This document shows positions 27,798 to 36,300 of a stretch of 64,000 nucleotides of DNA, in pieces. Source of the DNA: Rhizobium sp. NXC14 (lineage in GTDB: Bacteria > Pseudomonadota > Alphaproteobacteria > Rhizobiales > Rhizobiaceae); contig NZ_CP021032.1 of the NCBI RefSeq assembly GCF_002117485.1, positions 310,001 to 374,000 on the forward strand, given 5' to 3'. Every line of letters begins with the position of its first letter. Within the stretch, counting starts at the first letter, position 1. A program made the position numbers and the translations under genes. The notes beneath the pieces were generated by a model. The model saw only the letters and a list, made by a program, of their open reading frames with translations. It was not told where the DNA came from and ran no database searches.

Positions 27798-27829
27798 GGT
27801 CGCGATAGCCGCGACCTCCAAACGGAGGT
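27798..27829 (+). promoter_or_regulatory. Two mutually exclusive stem-loops in the ardC leader
   Basis: GGTCGCG (27798-27804) can pair with CGCGACC (27810-27816). ACCTCC (27814-27819) can pair with GGAGGT (27824-27829) around an AAAC loop. The two stems share bases 27814-27816, so only one can form. The second stem buries the ribosome site GGAGG (27824-27828), 7 bases before the ardC ATG. The pairing is directly visible. A regulatory switch is inference. Confidence 0.55.
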
Positions 27830-27835
27830 TCAGAT

Positions 27836-28756
27836 ATGAGCACGCAGCAATCCAATCAACGATCCGATATTTACAGCCGCATCACCGCCAAGATCATTGC
27901 CGATCTCGAACAGGGCGTACGGCCATGGACCAGGCCCTGGACGACGAAAGATGCGACAGCCGAGGTCAGCCGGCCACTGCGCCATAACGGCCAACCATAC
28001 ACCGGCATCAATGTTCTGCTCCTCTGGTCGGAAGCCATCGCCCGCGGCTTTGCGTCATCGACGTGGATGACGTTTCGCCAGGCAAAGGAGCTCGGCGCTG
28101 CCGTCCGCAAGGGCGAAACCGGCACAACCGTTGTCTTCGCCAGTTCTTTTGTCCGCGCCGAGACGACAGAGACAGGCGCGGAGATCGAGCGGGATATCCC
28201 GTTCCTCAAAACCTACACGGTATTCAATACCGATCAGATCACCGGTCTCGATGGGCGGGCCGAGTGCATTGAGCCCGTCCAGGATCCGATGAGCCGCATC
28301 GGCAATGCCGGCCGCTTCTTTGCCAACACGGGCGCACTGATACGGCACGGAGGATCGGCCGCCTATTATGCTGCTGCCCGGGACTACATCCAGATGCCAC
28401 ACCTGGATGCCTTCCGCGACGATGCCTCCTATGTCGCCATCTTGAGCCACGAGATGACGCACTGGACCGCGGCACCCCGAAGGCTTGACCGTGATCTCAG
28501 CCGGTACGCCAAGGACCGGAGCGAACGAGCCCGCGAAGAACTCATTGCCGAACTCGGCAGCTGCTTTCTTTGCGCCGATCTCGGCATCGTTCCGGAGCTC
28601 GAACCACGCCCCGATCACGCCAGCTATATCGATGGCTGGCTCAAGGTTCTCGGCTACGATAAGCGGGCCATCTTTTCAGCGGCAGCTCATGCGCAGCGGG
28701 CCGTCGATTACCTGCATGACCTGCAGCCGGACCTCAACGAGGAGGAGGCGGCGTAA
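27836..28756 (+). CDS. ardC: ArdC-like antirestriction protein (N-terminal ssDNA-binding domain plus zincin domain)
   Basis: 306 residues. The N-terminal domain (about 1-140) has the DUF1738/ArdC opening SDIYSRITAKIIADLEQGVR and RPLRHNGQPYTGINVLLLWS. The C-terminal half is a metallopeptidase-like domain with ILSHEMTHWT (zinc ligands H205 and H209) and a later EELIAELGS glutamate. ArdC proteins are carried by conjugative plasmids and protect incoming DNA from restriction. It opens the plasmid-type gene block, and its ribosome site lies in a hairpin. Confidence 0.93.
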   Translation: MSTQQSNQRSDIYSRITAKIIADLEQGVRPWTRPWTTKDATAEVSRPLRHNGQPYTGINVLLLWSEAIARGFASSTWMTFRQAKELGAAVRKGETGTTVVFASSFVRAETTETGAEIERDIPFLKTYTVFNTDQITGLDGRAECIEPVQDPMSRIGNAGRFFANTGALIRHGGSAAYYAAARDYIQMPHLDAFRDDASYVAILSHEMTHWTAAPRRLDRDLSRYAKDRSERAREELIAELGSCFLCADLGIVPELEPRPDHASYIDGWLKVLGYDKRAIFSAAAHAQRAVDYLHDLQPDLNEEEAA

Positions 28757-29251
28757 GCCGTCTTTTCTCAGCCATTCACACAGGATAACTCCAGCGGCCG
28801 ATGGCCTCGCGCGCTTGCGGCCGTCGAGATCTCGGCTTGAGTCAATTCTTCGCTAACGCGCCCTTGAAAAATGCCTGCTCCATCTGCTTGGCAGCCGCCT
28901 CGGCATTCGTAGTCAGAAAGTCCAAAAAATGTCTGCCGACCACCTCACTTTGTGAAATTGAAGCAACCGTGCGGCTTCCTGGTTGCCGAAATAACGCCCT
29001 GTTTTGTGTGAACGAGAAACCCACTGGCATAAAGTCGAGCATCATGCTCATCCGAACAGCCTTGTGCCTCCATTGCCGCTGGAAAGACTCAGCCCTTTGT
29101 TCCCGGGGTCGATAACAACCCCTGGTTTCACCTAGCTAGCGACGGGTGACAACGTTGCCTCAGCAAGGGTCAATCAGCAGCCCCGCGCCCTCGTAACTTA
29201 TTAATGGCTTTGTACGCCATTGAAGCCTCCGATCAGCAATGATATATACTG
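28757..29251. other. Intergenic stretch, mostly noncoding
   Basis: Contains only the doubtful minus-strand frame at 28842-29051, listed separately. No RNA gene or repeat is recognised. Confidence 0.35.
28842..29051 (-). CDS. Possible short PAS-like protein or gene fragment
   Basis: 69 residues. The stretch ISQSEVVGRHFLDFLTTNAE reads like the end of a PAS fold (a VIGR...FLDFL pattern), and AAKQMEQAFFKG continues as an amphipathic helix. It is shorter than a full PAS domain, has no obvious ribosome site and stands alone, so it may be a remnant of a longer sensory gene. Confidence 0.35.
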   Translation of the reverse strand: MSMMLDFMPVGFSFTQNRALFRQPGSRTVASISQSEVVGRHFLDFLTTNAEAAAKQMEQAFFKGALAKN

Positions 29252-29268
29252 CCGATATCATATATCGG
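29252..29268. promoter_or_regulatory. Palindromic operator candidate of the VapBC-type pair
   Basis: Perfect inverted repeat CCGATAT-CAT-ATATCGG directly upstream of, and touching, the GGAG ribosome site of the antitoxin gene. Such palindromes are the usual binding sites for autoregulating antitoxins. Confidence 0.65.
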
Positions 29269-29277
29269 AGTTATCTC

Positions 29278-29493
29278 ATGAGAACGTTGGTGGATATCGG
29301 CGACCCAGAAGTCAAAGCGCTGGACCGGCTGGCACAGCGGGAAAAAATGTCTAGGGCAGCGCTGATCCGAAAGGCGATCAATGACTTTCTGGCCAGGAAC
29401 AATGCCGATGTTGAAGCAGAAGCGTTCGGCCTCTGGGGCGATCGACAGATCGATGGCTTGACCTATCAGGAAAACATGCGCAGCGAATGGTAA
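29278..29493 (+). CDS. Ribbon-helix-helix antitoxin (VapB/CopG-like)
   Basis: 71 residues. MRTLVDIGDPEVKALDRLAQ and KMSRAALIRKAINDFLAR form a ribbon-helix-helix DNA-binding domain, and the acidic C-terminus (EAFGLWGDRQIDGLTYQ) is a toxin-binding tail. Start 29278 is chosen because GGAG at 29267-29270 lies 7 bases before it. An upstream in-frame ATG at 29239 would run through the palindrome. It overlaps the toxin gene by 7 bases. Confidence 0.88.
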   Translation: MRTLVDIGDPEVKALDRLAQREKMSRAALIRKAINDFLARNNADVEAEAFGLWGDRQIDGLTYQENMRSEW

Positions 29494-29852
29494 AGTCTCT
29501 GTTCGACACCAATGTCTTAATCGACTATCTCAACGCAGTTCCGCAAGCGCGAGGCGAACTGGCAAGATATCGCGAGAAGGCGATTAGCATCATCACCTGG
29601 ATGGAGGTTCTCGTCGGTGCCAAGCCTGAGGTTGCGATCGGAACGCGCGCTTTCCTGGCGGGCTTTGCAGTCCTCGCTGTCGATGACGCCATAGCCGAAC
29701 GAGCAGTATCTCTGCGACAACTTCATCGTATCAAGCTTCCCGATGCCATAATCTGGGCAACGGCCAATGTTCACTCGATGTTGCTGATTACACGAAACAC
29801 AAAGGATTTCCCTCCCGAATTGCCCGAAATACGAGTGCCTTACGAAATCTGA
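29487..29852 (+). CDS. PIN-domain toxin (VapC-like)
   Basis: 121-residue PIN domain ribonuclease. The acidic active-site residues are visible in LFDTNVLIDYL (D7), ITWMEVLVG, HRIKLPDAIIWATA, and TRNTKDF near the end. The start lies inside the antitoxin's last codons, showing translational coupling. VapC toxins cleave tRNA or rRNA. The target here is unknown. It probably helps maintain the plasmid-derived region. Confidence 0.9.
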   Translation: MVKSLFDTNVLIDYLNAVPQARGELARYREKAISIITWMEVLVGAKPEVAIGTRAFLAGFAVLAVDDAIAERAVSLRQLHRIKLPDAIIWATANVHSMLLITRNTKDFPPELPEIRVPYEI

Positions 29853-29934
29853 CCTAAAATCTGCGCTGTCGCCAGCACGTATCAAAGGTTCGATTTCCGC
29901 TCAGCTCCGCGGCGAAAAGTCACCGTCGCGCCGA

Positions 29935-30259
29935 GGATCAGACTAGCAATCCTGTCGCTCGCACATGTGATGCCCGGCATGCCGATGGCCGGGCGCTGAC
30001 CGCCAATCATCTCGCCGCCTTCCGGCTGCCCGATGGTTGCCGGCGCCTCTACATCGCAGCTGACGCCGATGCCGCCGGCCGCCACGGAATCGCGGGATTA
30101 AGCCGCCGCGCCCAGACGCTCGGGATCCTGCCGCTGGTGCTCGCCCCGGAGCTCGGCGACTTCAATGAGGATCTGCGCCGGCTCGGCCCGGAGCGGCTGA
30201 TCGCCAATCTCAGGGCCCAACTCGGCCCGGAAGACGCTCTGGTCTTTCTGGTCGCATAA
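29935..30259 (+). pseudogene. C-terminal remnant of a plasmid Toprim-domain (DUF7146-type) protein
   Basis: One frame reads LSLAHVMPGMPMAG. After a one-base loss near 29990 the next frame continues ALTANHLAAFRLPDGC, then RRLYIAADADAAGRHGIAGL, and ends at TAA 30257-30259 (PEDALVFLVA). The LYIAADADAAG segment is the Toprim DxD motif, and GDFNEDLRRLG follows as usual. Only the last third of the protein is left. In rhizobial plasmids the intact gene normally precedes DUF736, as here. Confidence 0.75.
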
Positions 30260-31040
30260 TCGTGGCGAAAGGGCAGGTGAGGGCCCGGGCCTAGCAGGAT
30301 GGCCGGTTCCTTGGCGGCCGCCGTTCGGGTGGGCGCGCGCCCGCGGGCCTGCCGAGAGGCGACCCTTACCATGCGGCGGGTGGGCCTTCAGCGGGTCGGT
30401 CAGGTTTGTTCCCCTGGCTAGGGTCGCGTTCGGCCCGTAGCAGCGACAGGACCGAAATATTCGCGACCGAGCAGCAGCCGTGGCCCATTTTCTCGTTCTC
30501 CACATCGGAAATCTCAGAAAGGCTCCAAACCGACTGCGATGCCGCCGGTCATCACCTGATTTCGCGTTAATATCGCGGCAATCGCAGTGCAAGGGATTCC
30601 GCCAGCCGACACTGCCGGGCGTGCCGTTTGAAATCCGGTATTCGACCTCGGAGCGACAGCTCCACACGGTATTGCACATGGCCCGGGCTCGATGCGATTG
30701 CTGCGGCGGTTTCGCTGAGCCGGTGTAGGATTGCGCAGCTGGCACGTGCTTCCCGCTTGTGGTGGCCGGGACCGGCGAGATCTTGCCCAGAACGGTGGCG
30801 GGAATTTCAAGGCTCCTGGGTCCCTCACAACCGCCAAGGGCTATCGTGGTGGTTGTCCCCGCGTCCGGTCGCAATCCGGGACCATTCCCGTTCTCTTGTG
30901 TCGCCTTTCTAAGGGACCGGCCGCCATCAGCGTCAACCCGCAAGGGGTTCCCCTGAGCTGGCGCTCCGGTGACGCCTGCGGCTCGGCCCCTTCTTCGGAC
31001 GCCATCGGGAATGGTCCCGAGCAACCGAAGGAGACATACA
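30260..31040. other. Long leader/intergenic region before the DUF736 gene
   Basis: About 780 bp with no gene I can support. Many short GC-rich frames are present. The recognisable structure is the long-range 14-bp inverted repeat 30877-30890/31006-31019 (separate entry) and a small AGGGG-TT-CCCCT hairpin near 30942-30953. Confidence 0.4.
30877..31019. repeat. 14-bp perfect inverted repeat with a 115-base loop
   Basis: CGGGACCATTCCCG at 30877-30890 and CGGGAATGGTCCCG at 31006-31019 are exact reverse complements. The right arm ends 8 bases before the AAGGAGA ribosome site (31028-31034) of the DUF736 gene. It could be a paired protein-binding site or a long RNA stem. Confidence 0.7.
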
Positions 31041-31364
31041 ATGGCAACCACCATCGCAACCCTGACGCAGAAGACCGACGGCAGCCTTGAAGGCATCTTT
31101 GCCACCATCCGGGTCAACGCCCCGATCGCCATCGTTCCCAACGCCAGCAAGGCGAGCGACGACGCACCCGACTACCGCATCATCCACCGCAAGACCGGCT
31201 TCGAAATAGGGGCGGCGTGGAACCGCATTGCCCGCCAGACCGGCGAGGAATATCTCTCCGTCAAGCTGGAGGCCCCTGAGATCGGCGTGATCTTCGGCAA
31301 CGTCGCCCAGGCTCCTGGCGGTGATCCCGGCAAGAAAGTCATCCTCTGGAACAGCCCGAACTGA
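31041..31364 (+). CDS. DUF736-family protein
   Basis: 107 residues beginning MATTIATLTQKTDGSLEG. The family is small, single-domain and almost confined to plasmids and integrative elements of alphaproteobacteria. DYRIIHRKTGFEIGAAWN and YLSVKLEAPEIG are conserved. The start is fixed by AAGGAGA 6 bases before the ATG. Its function is unknown. A stem-loop follows the stop. Confidence 0.92.
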   Translation: MATTIATLTQKTDGSLEGIFATIRVNAPIAIVPNASKASDDAPDYRIIHRKTGFEIGAAWNRIARQTGEEYLSVKLEAPEIGVIFGNVAQAPGGDPGKKVILWNSPN

Positions 31365-31376
31365 AGAGCGACTCGA

Positions 31377-31400
31377 GCGGCCCCGAGCAATCGGGGCCGC
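31377..31400 (+). terminator. Stem-loop after the DUF736 gene
   Basis: GCGGCCCCGA-GCAA-TCGGGGCCGC is a 10-bp perfect stem with a GCAA tetraloop, 12 bases after the stop codon. The following bases are CTTCGCCGTTTCG, a poor T tract, so it may end transcription only partly or protect the 3' end. Confidence 0.6.
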
Positions 31401-31702
31401 CTTCGCCGTTTCGCGATTTGTTACGCGCGGTATCGGGAGTGAACGCGGGCATCGAGCCCGCATTCACTCCTCCTGTCGTGCCACACGAGACCAAGGACTG
31501 CCTGCTCAGATATCCGAGTCTGCCGTGAGGCTCGTGCCGCCTCAAGGACTTCGCGGCCCCTCCAATTTTCAGCCGGCGCCCTGAAAGGCACCGTCAGAAA
31601 ATCGGTTCCTCCGCTCGCCGGCTCCGCCGGTCGCTGACGCGATCCGGCCCGACCCCCACGACCCGGGGCGTCATCTTTCACATCATTCAGGAGATGACGA
31701 CG
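31401..31702. other. Intergenic, no gene recognised
   Basis: About 300 bp between the DUF736 stem-loop and the small gene at 31703. An AGGAG ribosome site lies at its end (31689-31693). Confidence 0.4.
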
Positions 31703-31819
31703 ATGACGATTGCACTCGAAATTCAGGTTGAAGAACTGCGCGCCGAACTCAGGAACGCCGATCCCGCCGAGCGTCGCCGGATCGAAGCGGAGCTGGAGAT
31801 CGCTGCGCCACCCTTCTGA
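31703..31819 (+). CDS. Small coiled-coil protein of the rhizobial plasmid backbone
   Basis: 38 residues, MTIALEIQVEELRAELRNAD then ERRRIEAELEIAAPPF. It has a strong heptad pattern and very high Glu/Arg content. AGGAG at 31689-31693 lies 9 bases before ATG 31703, while the earlier ATG at 31694 is too close to it. The abrupt step from the helix to APPF suggests loss of the middle of a longer family member. Function unknown. Confidence 0.6.
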   Translation: MTIALEIQVEELRAELRNADPAERRRIEAELEIAAPPF

Positions 31820-31899
31820 GGGTGGCCTTTGCCTTCCCGCCTGGGCCGGCACGCCGGATCGACCAGCGCGTCGACCCGAAGCTGTGCTTCACGCATTGA

Positions 31900-32205
31900 T
31901 TACCGGCAAGGATCATGAAGGCTTCCCGGACAGCTCCAGACCATGGGTTCACGTCGGATTCTTGTGTTCGGTCTATAGCCGCGCGCCCGTTTCGTCCGAA
32001 GAAGATCAAGGAACATGCTTACTGCATCCTCTTCCTTGTCGAAGTGATGCACCATGGCCTGGCCGGTCGTTCCGATGCGTCCCCATCGCCGCGTCAAGCA
32101 GGGCGTGCCGAATAGCGTCGGTTCAATCGCAAGCACGTAGAAGCGCGCCATATTTTTGGTCGCGTCCGTGCGTTCGATATAGAGCTGATAGGGTTGAGCG
32201 AGCAT
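31900..32205 (-). CDS. WGR-domain protein
   Basis: 101 residues consisting essentially of a WGR domain: PYQLYIERTDATKNMARFY, then TRRWGRIGTTGQAM and HFDKEEDAVSMFLDLLRTKR. WGR domains bind nucleic acid ends in PARPs, and stand-alone forms occur on rhizobial plasmids. The ATG at 32205 is chosen because it begins the domain sequence directly. Role unknown. Confidence 0.85.
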   Translation of the reverse strand: MLAQPYQLYIERTDATKNMARFYVLAIEPTLFGTPCLTRRWGRIGTTGQAMVHHFDKEEDAVSMFLDLLRTKRARGYRPNTRIRREPMVWSCPGSLHDPCR

Positions 32206-32415
32206 GACGGAAGAATCGCCGGTTCCGGCTTTTGCGTCCAACGACACTTGTGAATCGGTCGACCCACACCGATTCATTTTCGTGATGATGGCCGAAACCG
32301 ACGATAGTGGGCGAGCCGGCCAATGGTCGCCGGGGGCTATTCGCTTCGATCACGCAAGCCCACAAGCGACCTCCGCCGCGCCGATCTCCGTCATCAAGAT
32401 GAAGGAGATCCTATT

Positions 32416-32898
32416 ATGACAACCGATCAGAACCTCATGCTCTACACCAAGCTTACCGGTTTCCGACTCGTCGTCCTGGCAAACCGCTTCGGCTGCGACA
32501 GCAGCTTCTCGCGCGAGCTTCACGATCGCCTGGTCGATGGACTCGAGGCGGCAATTGATCGGATCCACGTCATCATGGAATTGCAACGGAGGGCTCTCAT
32601 CGGGGACGATGAATTCGCCGAATATCAGCTGGAGGGTGAGAACGAGATTTTCCGGCGCTTCACCATCAATCTGCTGGACGACCTCGAAATCGATCGCGAC
32701 ACGCACGAATTCAGCGTCAACGGCGCCGATTGGGTGAACGCTTGGGCTGTCGACGACACTGGCATCGATACCAACTATCCCAAACTCGTTGCGCTGATCG
32801 CGGACGAACTCGGCTCGCTGGCGCCAATCATCAAGGATATCACGTTAGCAACCGGCATACCCGTCTATGTGGCGCGTGCCGTTCAATGGGCCGGGTAG
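32416..32898 (+). CDS. Hypothetical protein, 160 residues
   Basis: Begins at ATG 32416 with AAGGAG (32402-32407) 8 bases upstream. The protein is acidic and helical, with LHDRLVDGLEAAIDRIHVIM and a C-terminal APIIKDITLATGIPVYVARA. It has no membrane segment or signal peptide. I do not recognise a family. Its position between WGR and oriT/traA suggests a plasmid accessory role. Confidence 0.75.
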   Translation: MTTDQNLMLYTKLTGFRLVVLANRFGCDSSFSRELHDRLVDGLEAAIDRIHVIMELQRRALIGDDEFAEYQLEGENEIFRRFTINLLDDLEIDRDTHEFSVNGADWVNAWAVDDTGIDTNYPKLVALIADELGSLAPIIKDITLATGIPVYVARAVQWAG

Positions 32899-33266
32899 CA
32901 GCGCCCAATTCTGGTGATTCGCAATCAAGGCAGCCTCTCAGTCGGCGGTCGTCTCTAAAGCGGAATTGGTCGTTTTGTATCCACCCGATCCTGCGAAGAA
33001 CAACATGTGAATCGAATCGAAGTCTTGGCCGTCAGAAGCGGTGGCTTACCGCCCAGGGCCAACCGCTATATTCATGTAAAGCTTCCGATCAGAGTTAGAA
33101 AGTAAGCATAGCTCGCCATGGCCGCCATGCGCCATTGCCAGCCATCCCCAGCCGTTGCACCACCGCTATACTAACTAGAATAAAATAGTTAAATAGGCTA
33201 TTTTGCATCAATCTGAAAATGTCGCAGCCGCAATTCCGGTCGATAGGCGCGTTTCGGAAAAGCGGC
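32899..33266. other. Intergenic stretch before oriT
   Basis: No gene recognised. It is more AT-rich around 33170-33220 (TAGTTAAATAGGCTATTTTGC), in keeping with an origin-of-transfer flank. Confidence 0.4.
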
Positions 33267-33325
33267 ATCGGCCTGTCAGGCCGATCGGTTCGAGGGCGCA
33301 ATATACGTCGCTGCGGCGACGTGCT
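33267..33325 (+). other. oriT: Ti/RSF1010-type origin of transfer (oriT)
   Basis: The core AGGGCGCAATATACGTCGCT (33293-33312) closely resembles the Agrobacterium Ti-plasmid oriT, whose reverse strand carries the TTGCGCCCT nick region shared with RSF1010. An inverted repeat ACGTCGC-TGCG-GCGACGT lies at 33305-33322, and a second, ATCGGCCT-GTC-AGGCCGAT, at 33267-33285. It sits directly upstream of traA, the expected place. Confidence 0.8.
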
Positions 33326-33372
33326 TGAAGGATCTGGAGCCATCAGTGGCGATCATGTTCGTCAGAGCGTAG

Positions 33373-36300
33373 GTGATCAGCAGGGGAGCGGGGCGCAGCA
33401 TCGTCTCGGCCGCCGCCTATCGTCATCGCGCCCGGATGATGGACGAACAGGCCGGAACGTCCTTCAGCTATCGTGGTGGGTCGCGGGAGCTGGTGCATGA
33501 GGAGCTGGCGCTGCCGGAGCAGATCCCGGCCTGGCTGAGGGCGGCGATCGACGGCCAGTCCGTTGCCGGCGCCAGTGAGGCGCTCTGGAACGCCGTCGAT
33601 GCTTTCGAGACCAGAGCCGATGGGCAACTCGCCCGCGAGCTGATCATCGCACTGCCGGAGGAATTGACGCGAGCGGAGAACATCGCGCTTGTCCGGGAGT
33701 TCGTCCGCGACAGCTTCACCTCGAAGGGAATGGTGGCCGACTGGGTCTATCATGACAAGGACGGCAATCCGCATATCCACCTGATGACGACGCTGAGGCC
33801 TCTGACGGAGGAGGGGTTCGGAGCAAAGAAGGTCCCTGTTCTGGGCGAAGACCGCAAGCCGCTGCGTGTCGTCACGCCTGATCGACCGAATGGCAAGATC
33901 GTCTATAAGGTGTGGGCAGGCGACAAGGAAACCTTGAAGGCGTGGAAGATCGCCTGGGCGGAGACGGCCAACCGGCACCTGGCGCTTGCCGGTCATGAGA
34001 TCCGGCTCGACGGCCGCTCCTATGCCGAACAGGGCCTCGACGGTATCGCGCAAAAACATCTCGGGCCGGAGAAGGCAGCCCTCGCGCGCAAGGGCAGGGA
34101 GCTTTACTTCGCGCCGGCCGATCTCGCCCGCCGGCAAGAGATGGCCGACCGGCTGCTGGCGGAGCCGGAGCTTTTGCTGAAGCAGCTCGGCAATGAGCGC
34201 TCGACCTTCGACGAGAAGGATATCGCCAAAGCGCTGCACCGCTATGTCGACGATCCAGCAGACTTCACCAATATCCGCGCCCGGCTGATGGCGTCGGATG
34301 AACTGGTGATGTTGAAGCCGCAGCAGCTTGACGCTGAGACCGGCAAGGCGTCGGAACCGGCAGTCTTCACCACACGGGCGATGCTGCGCATCGAATACGA
34401 CATGGCGCGTTCGGCGCGGGTTCTGTTGGAGCAAGCAGGCTTCGGCGTTCCGGCTCGGCAGGTCGATGCGGCGATCGAGCGCGTCGAGACCGGCGATCCA
34501 CAAAAGCCGTTCAAGCTCGACGCGGAACAGGTCGATGCGATCCGTCATGTCACCGGCGACAGCGGTATTGCGGCTGTTGTCGGCCTTGCCGGCGCCGGCA
34601 AATCGACGCTGCTGGCGGCAGCCCGCCTTGCCTGGGAAAGCCAGGGGCGCCGGGTGATCGGTGCCGCCCTTGCAGGCAAGGCGGCGGAAGGCTTGGAAGA
34701 CAGTTCCGGCATCAAGTCGCGCACCCTCGCCGCCTGGGAACTGGCCTGGGCGAATGGGCGCGACACACTCCATCGCGGTGATGTGCTCGTCATCGATGAA
34801 GCCGGCATGGTGTCATCCCAGCAGATGGCCCGTGTGCTTGACATCGTCGAGGCGGCGGGCGCGAAAGTCGTTCTCGTCGGCGACGCCATGCAGCTACAGC
34901 CGATCCAGGCGGGTGCAGCCTTTCGGGCGATCAGCGAACGCATCGGTTTTGCCGAGCTTGCCGGCGTGCGCCGCCAGCGTGAAGAATGGGCGCGTGAGGC
35001 CTCGCGGCTCTTTGCCCGCGGCGAGATCGAGAAAGGGCTCGACGTTTATGCCCGGCATGGTCACCTTGCCGAGGCGCGCACGCGCGCGGAAACGATCGAG
35101 CGGATTGTTGCCGACTGGAGCCAGGCGCGTAGAGAGGCAATCGGTCGATCCGTTTCCGAGGGCAGGGATGGTCGGCTGCGCGGGGACGAACTGCTCGTGC
35201 TTGCCCACACCAATGACGATGTCGGCAAGCTGAACGAGGCGCTGCGTCAGGTGATGGCAGGCGATGGTGCGCTTTCCGACAGCCGCACCTTCCAGACGGC
35301 ACGCGGGGCGCGGGAGTTCGCCGCAGGCGATCGCATCATCTTTTTGGAGAACGCCCGCTTTCTCGAGCCGCGGGCCAGCAGTTATGGTCCGCAATACGTC
35401 AAGAACGGCATGCTCGGCACGGTCATCTCCACCGGCGACAAACGCGGCGAAGCGCTGATGTCGGTTCGTCTCGACAACGGCCATAAAGTCGTCTTCAGCG
35501 AAGACAGCTATCGCAATGTCGATCACGGCTATGCCGCAACGATCCACAAAGCCCAGGGTACCACCGTCGAGCGCACCTTGGTGCTTGCCACCGGCATGAT
35601 GGACCAACACCTGACCTATGTAGCGATGACGAGGCATCGCGATCGCGTCGATCTTTATGCGGCAAGGGAGGATTTTGAGCCAAGACCGGAATGGGGACGC
35701 AAACCGCGTGTCGATCATGCCGCCGGCGTGACCGGCGAGCTTGTCGAAACCGGAGAGGCCAAATTCCGGCCTGATGATGAGGATGCCGACGACAGCCCCT
35801 ATGCCGATGTCAGGACCGACGATGGAACCGTCCATCGGCTGTGGGGCGTGAGCCTGCCGAAGGCGCTCGAAGAGGGTGGCATCGCAGAAGGCGACACCGT
35901 CACACTGCGCAAGGACGGCGTGGAACGGGTCAAGGTCCAGATTGCCGTTATCGATGAAGAGACCGGTCAGAAGCGTTACGAGGAGCGGGAGGTCGACCGC
36001 AACGTCTGGACGGCCAGGCAGATCGAAACCGCCGAAGCGCGCCAGGACCGCATCGAGCGGGAAAGTCATCGGCCGGATCTGTTCAAGCCGCTCGTCGAGC
36101 GGTTGTCGCGCTCCGGCGCCAAGACGACGACGCTCGATTTTGAGAGCGAGGCCGGTTATCGGGCTCATGCGGAAGACTTCGCCCGCCGCCGCGGGTTCGA
36201 TCATCTCTCGCTGGCTGCGGCCGAGATTGAGGGGGACATCTCACGGCGCTTTGCGTGGATTGCCGCAAAGCGCGAGCAGGTGGAAAAGCTCTGGGAACGG

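Noticed and set aside
33343..36204. Two long minus-strand frames (476 and 436 codons) opposite traA
   Set aside because: They are antisense to the relaxase and helicase domains, with no motifs.
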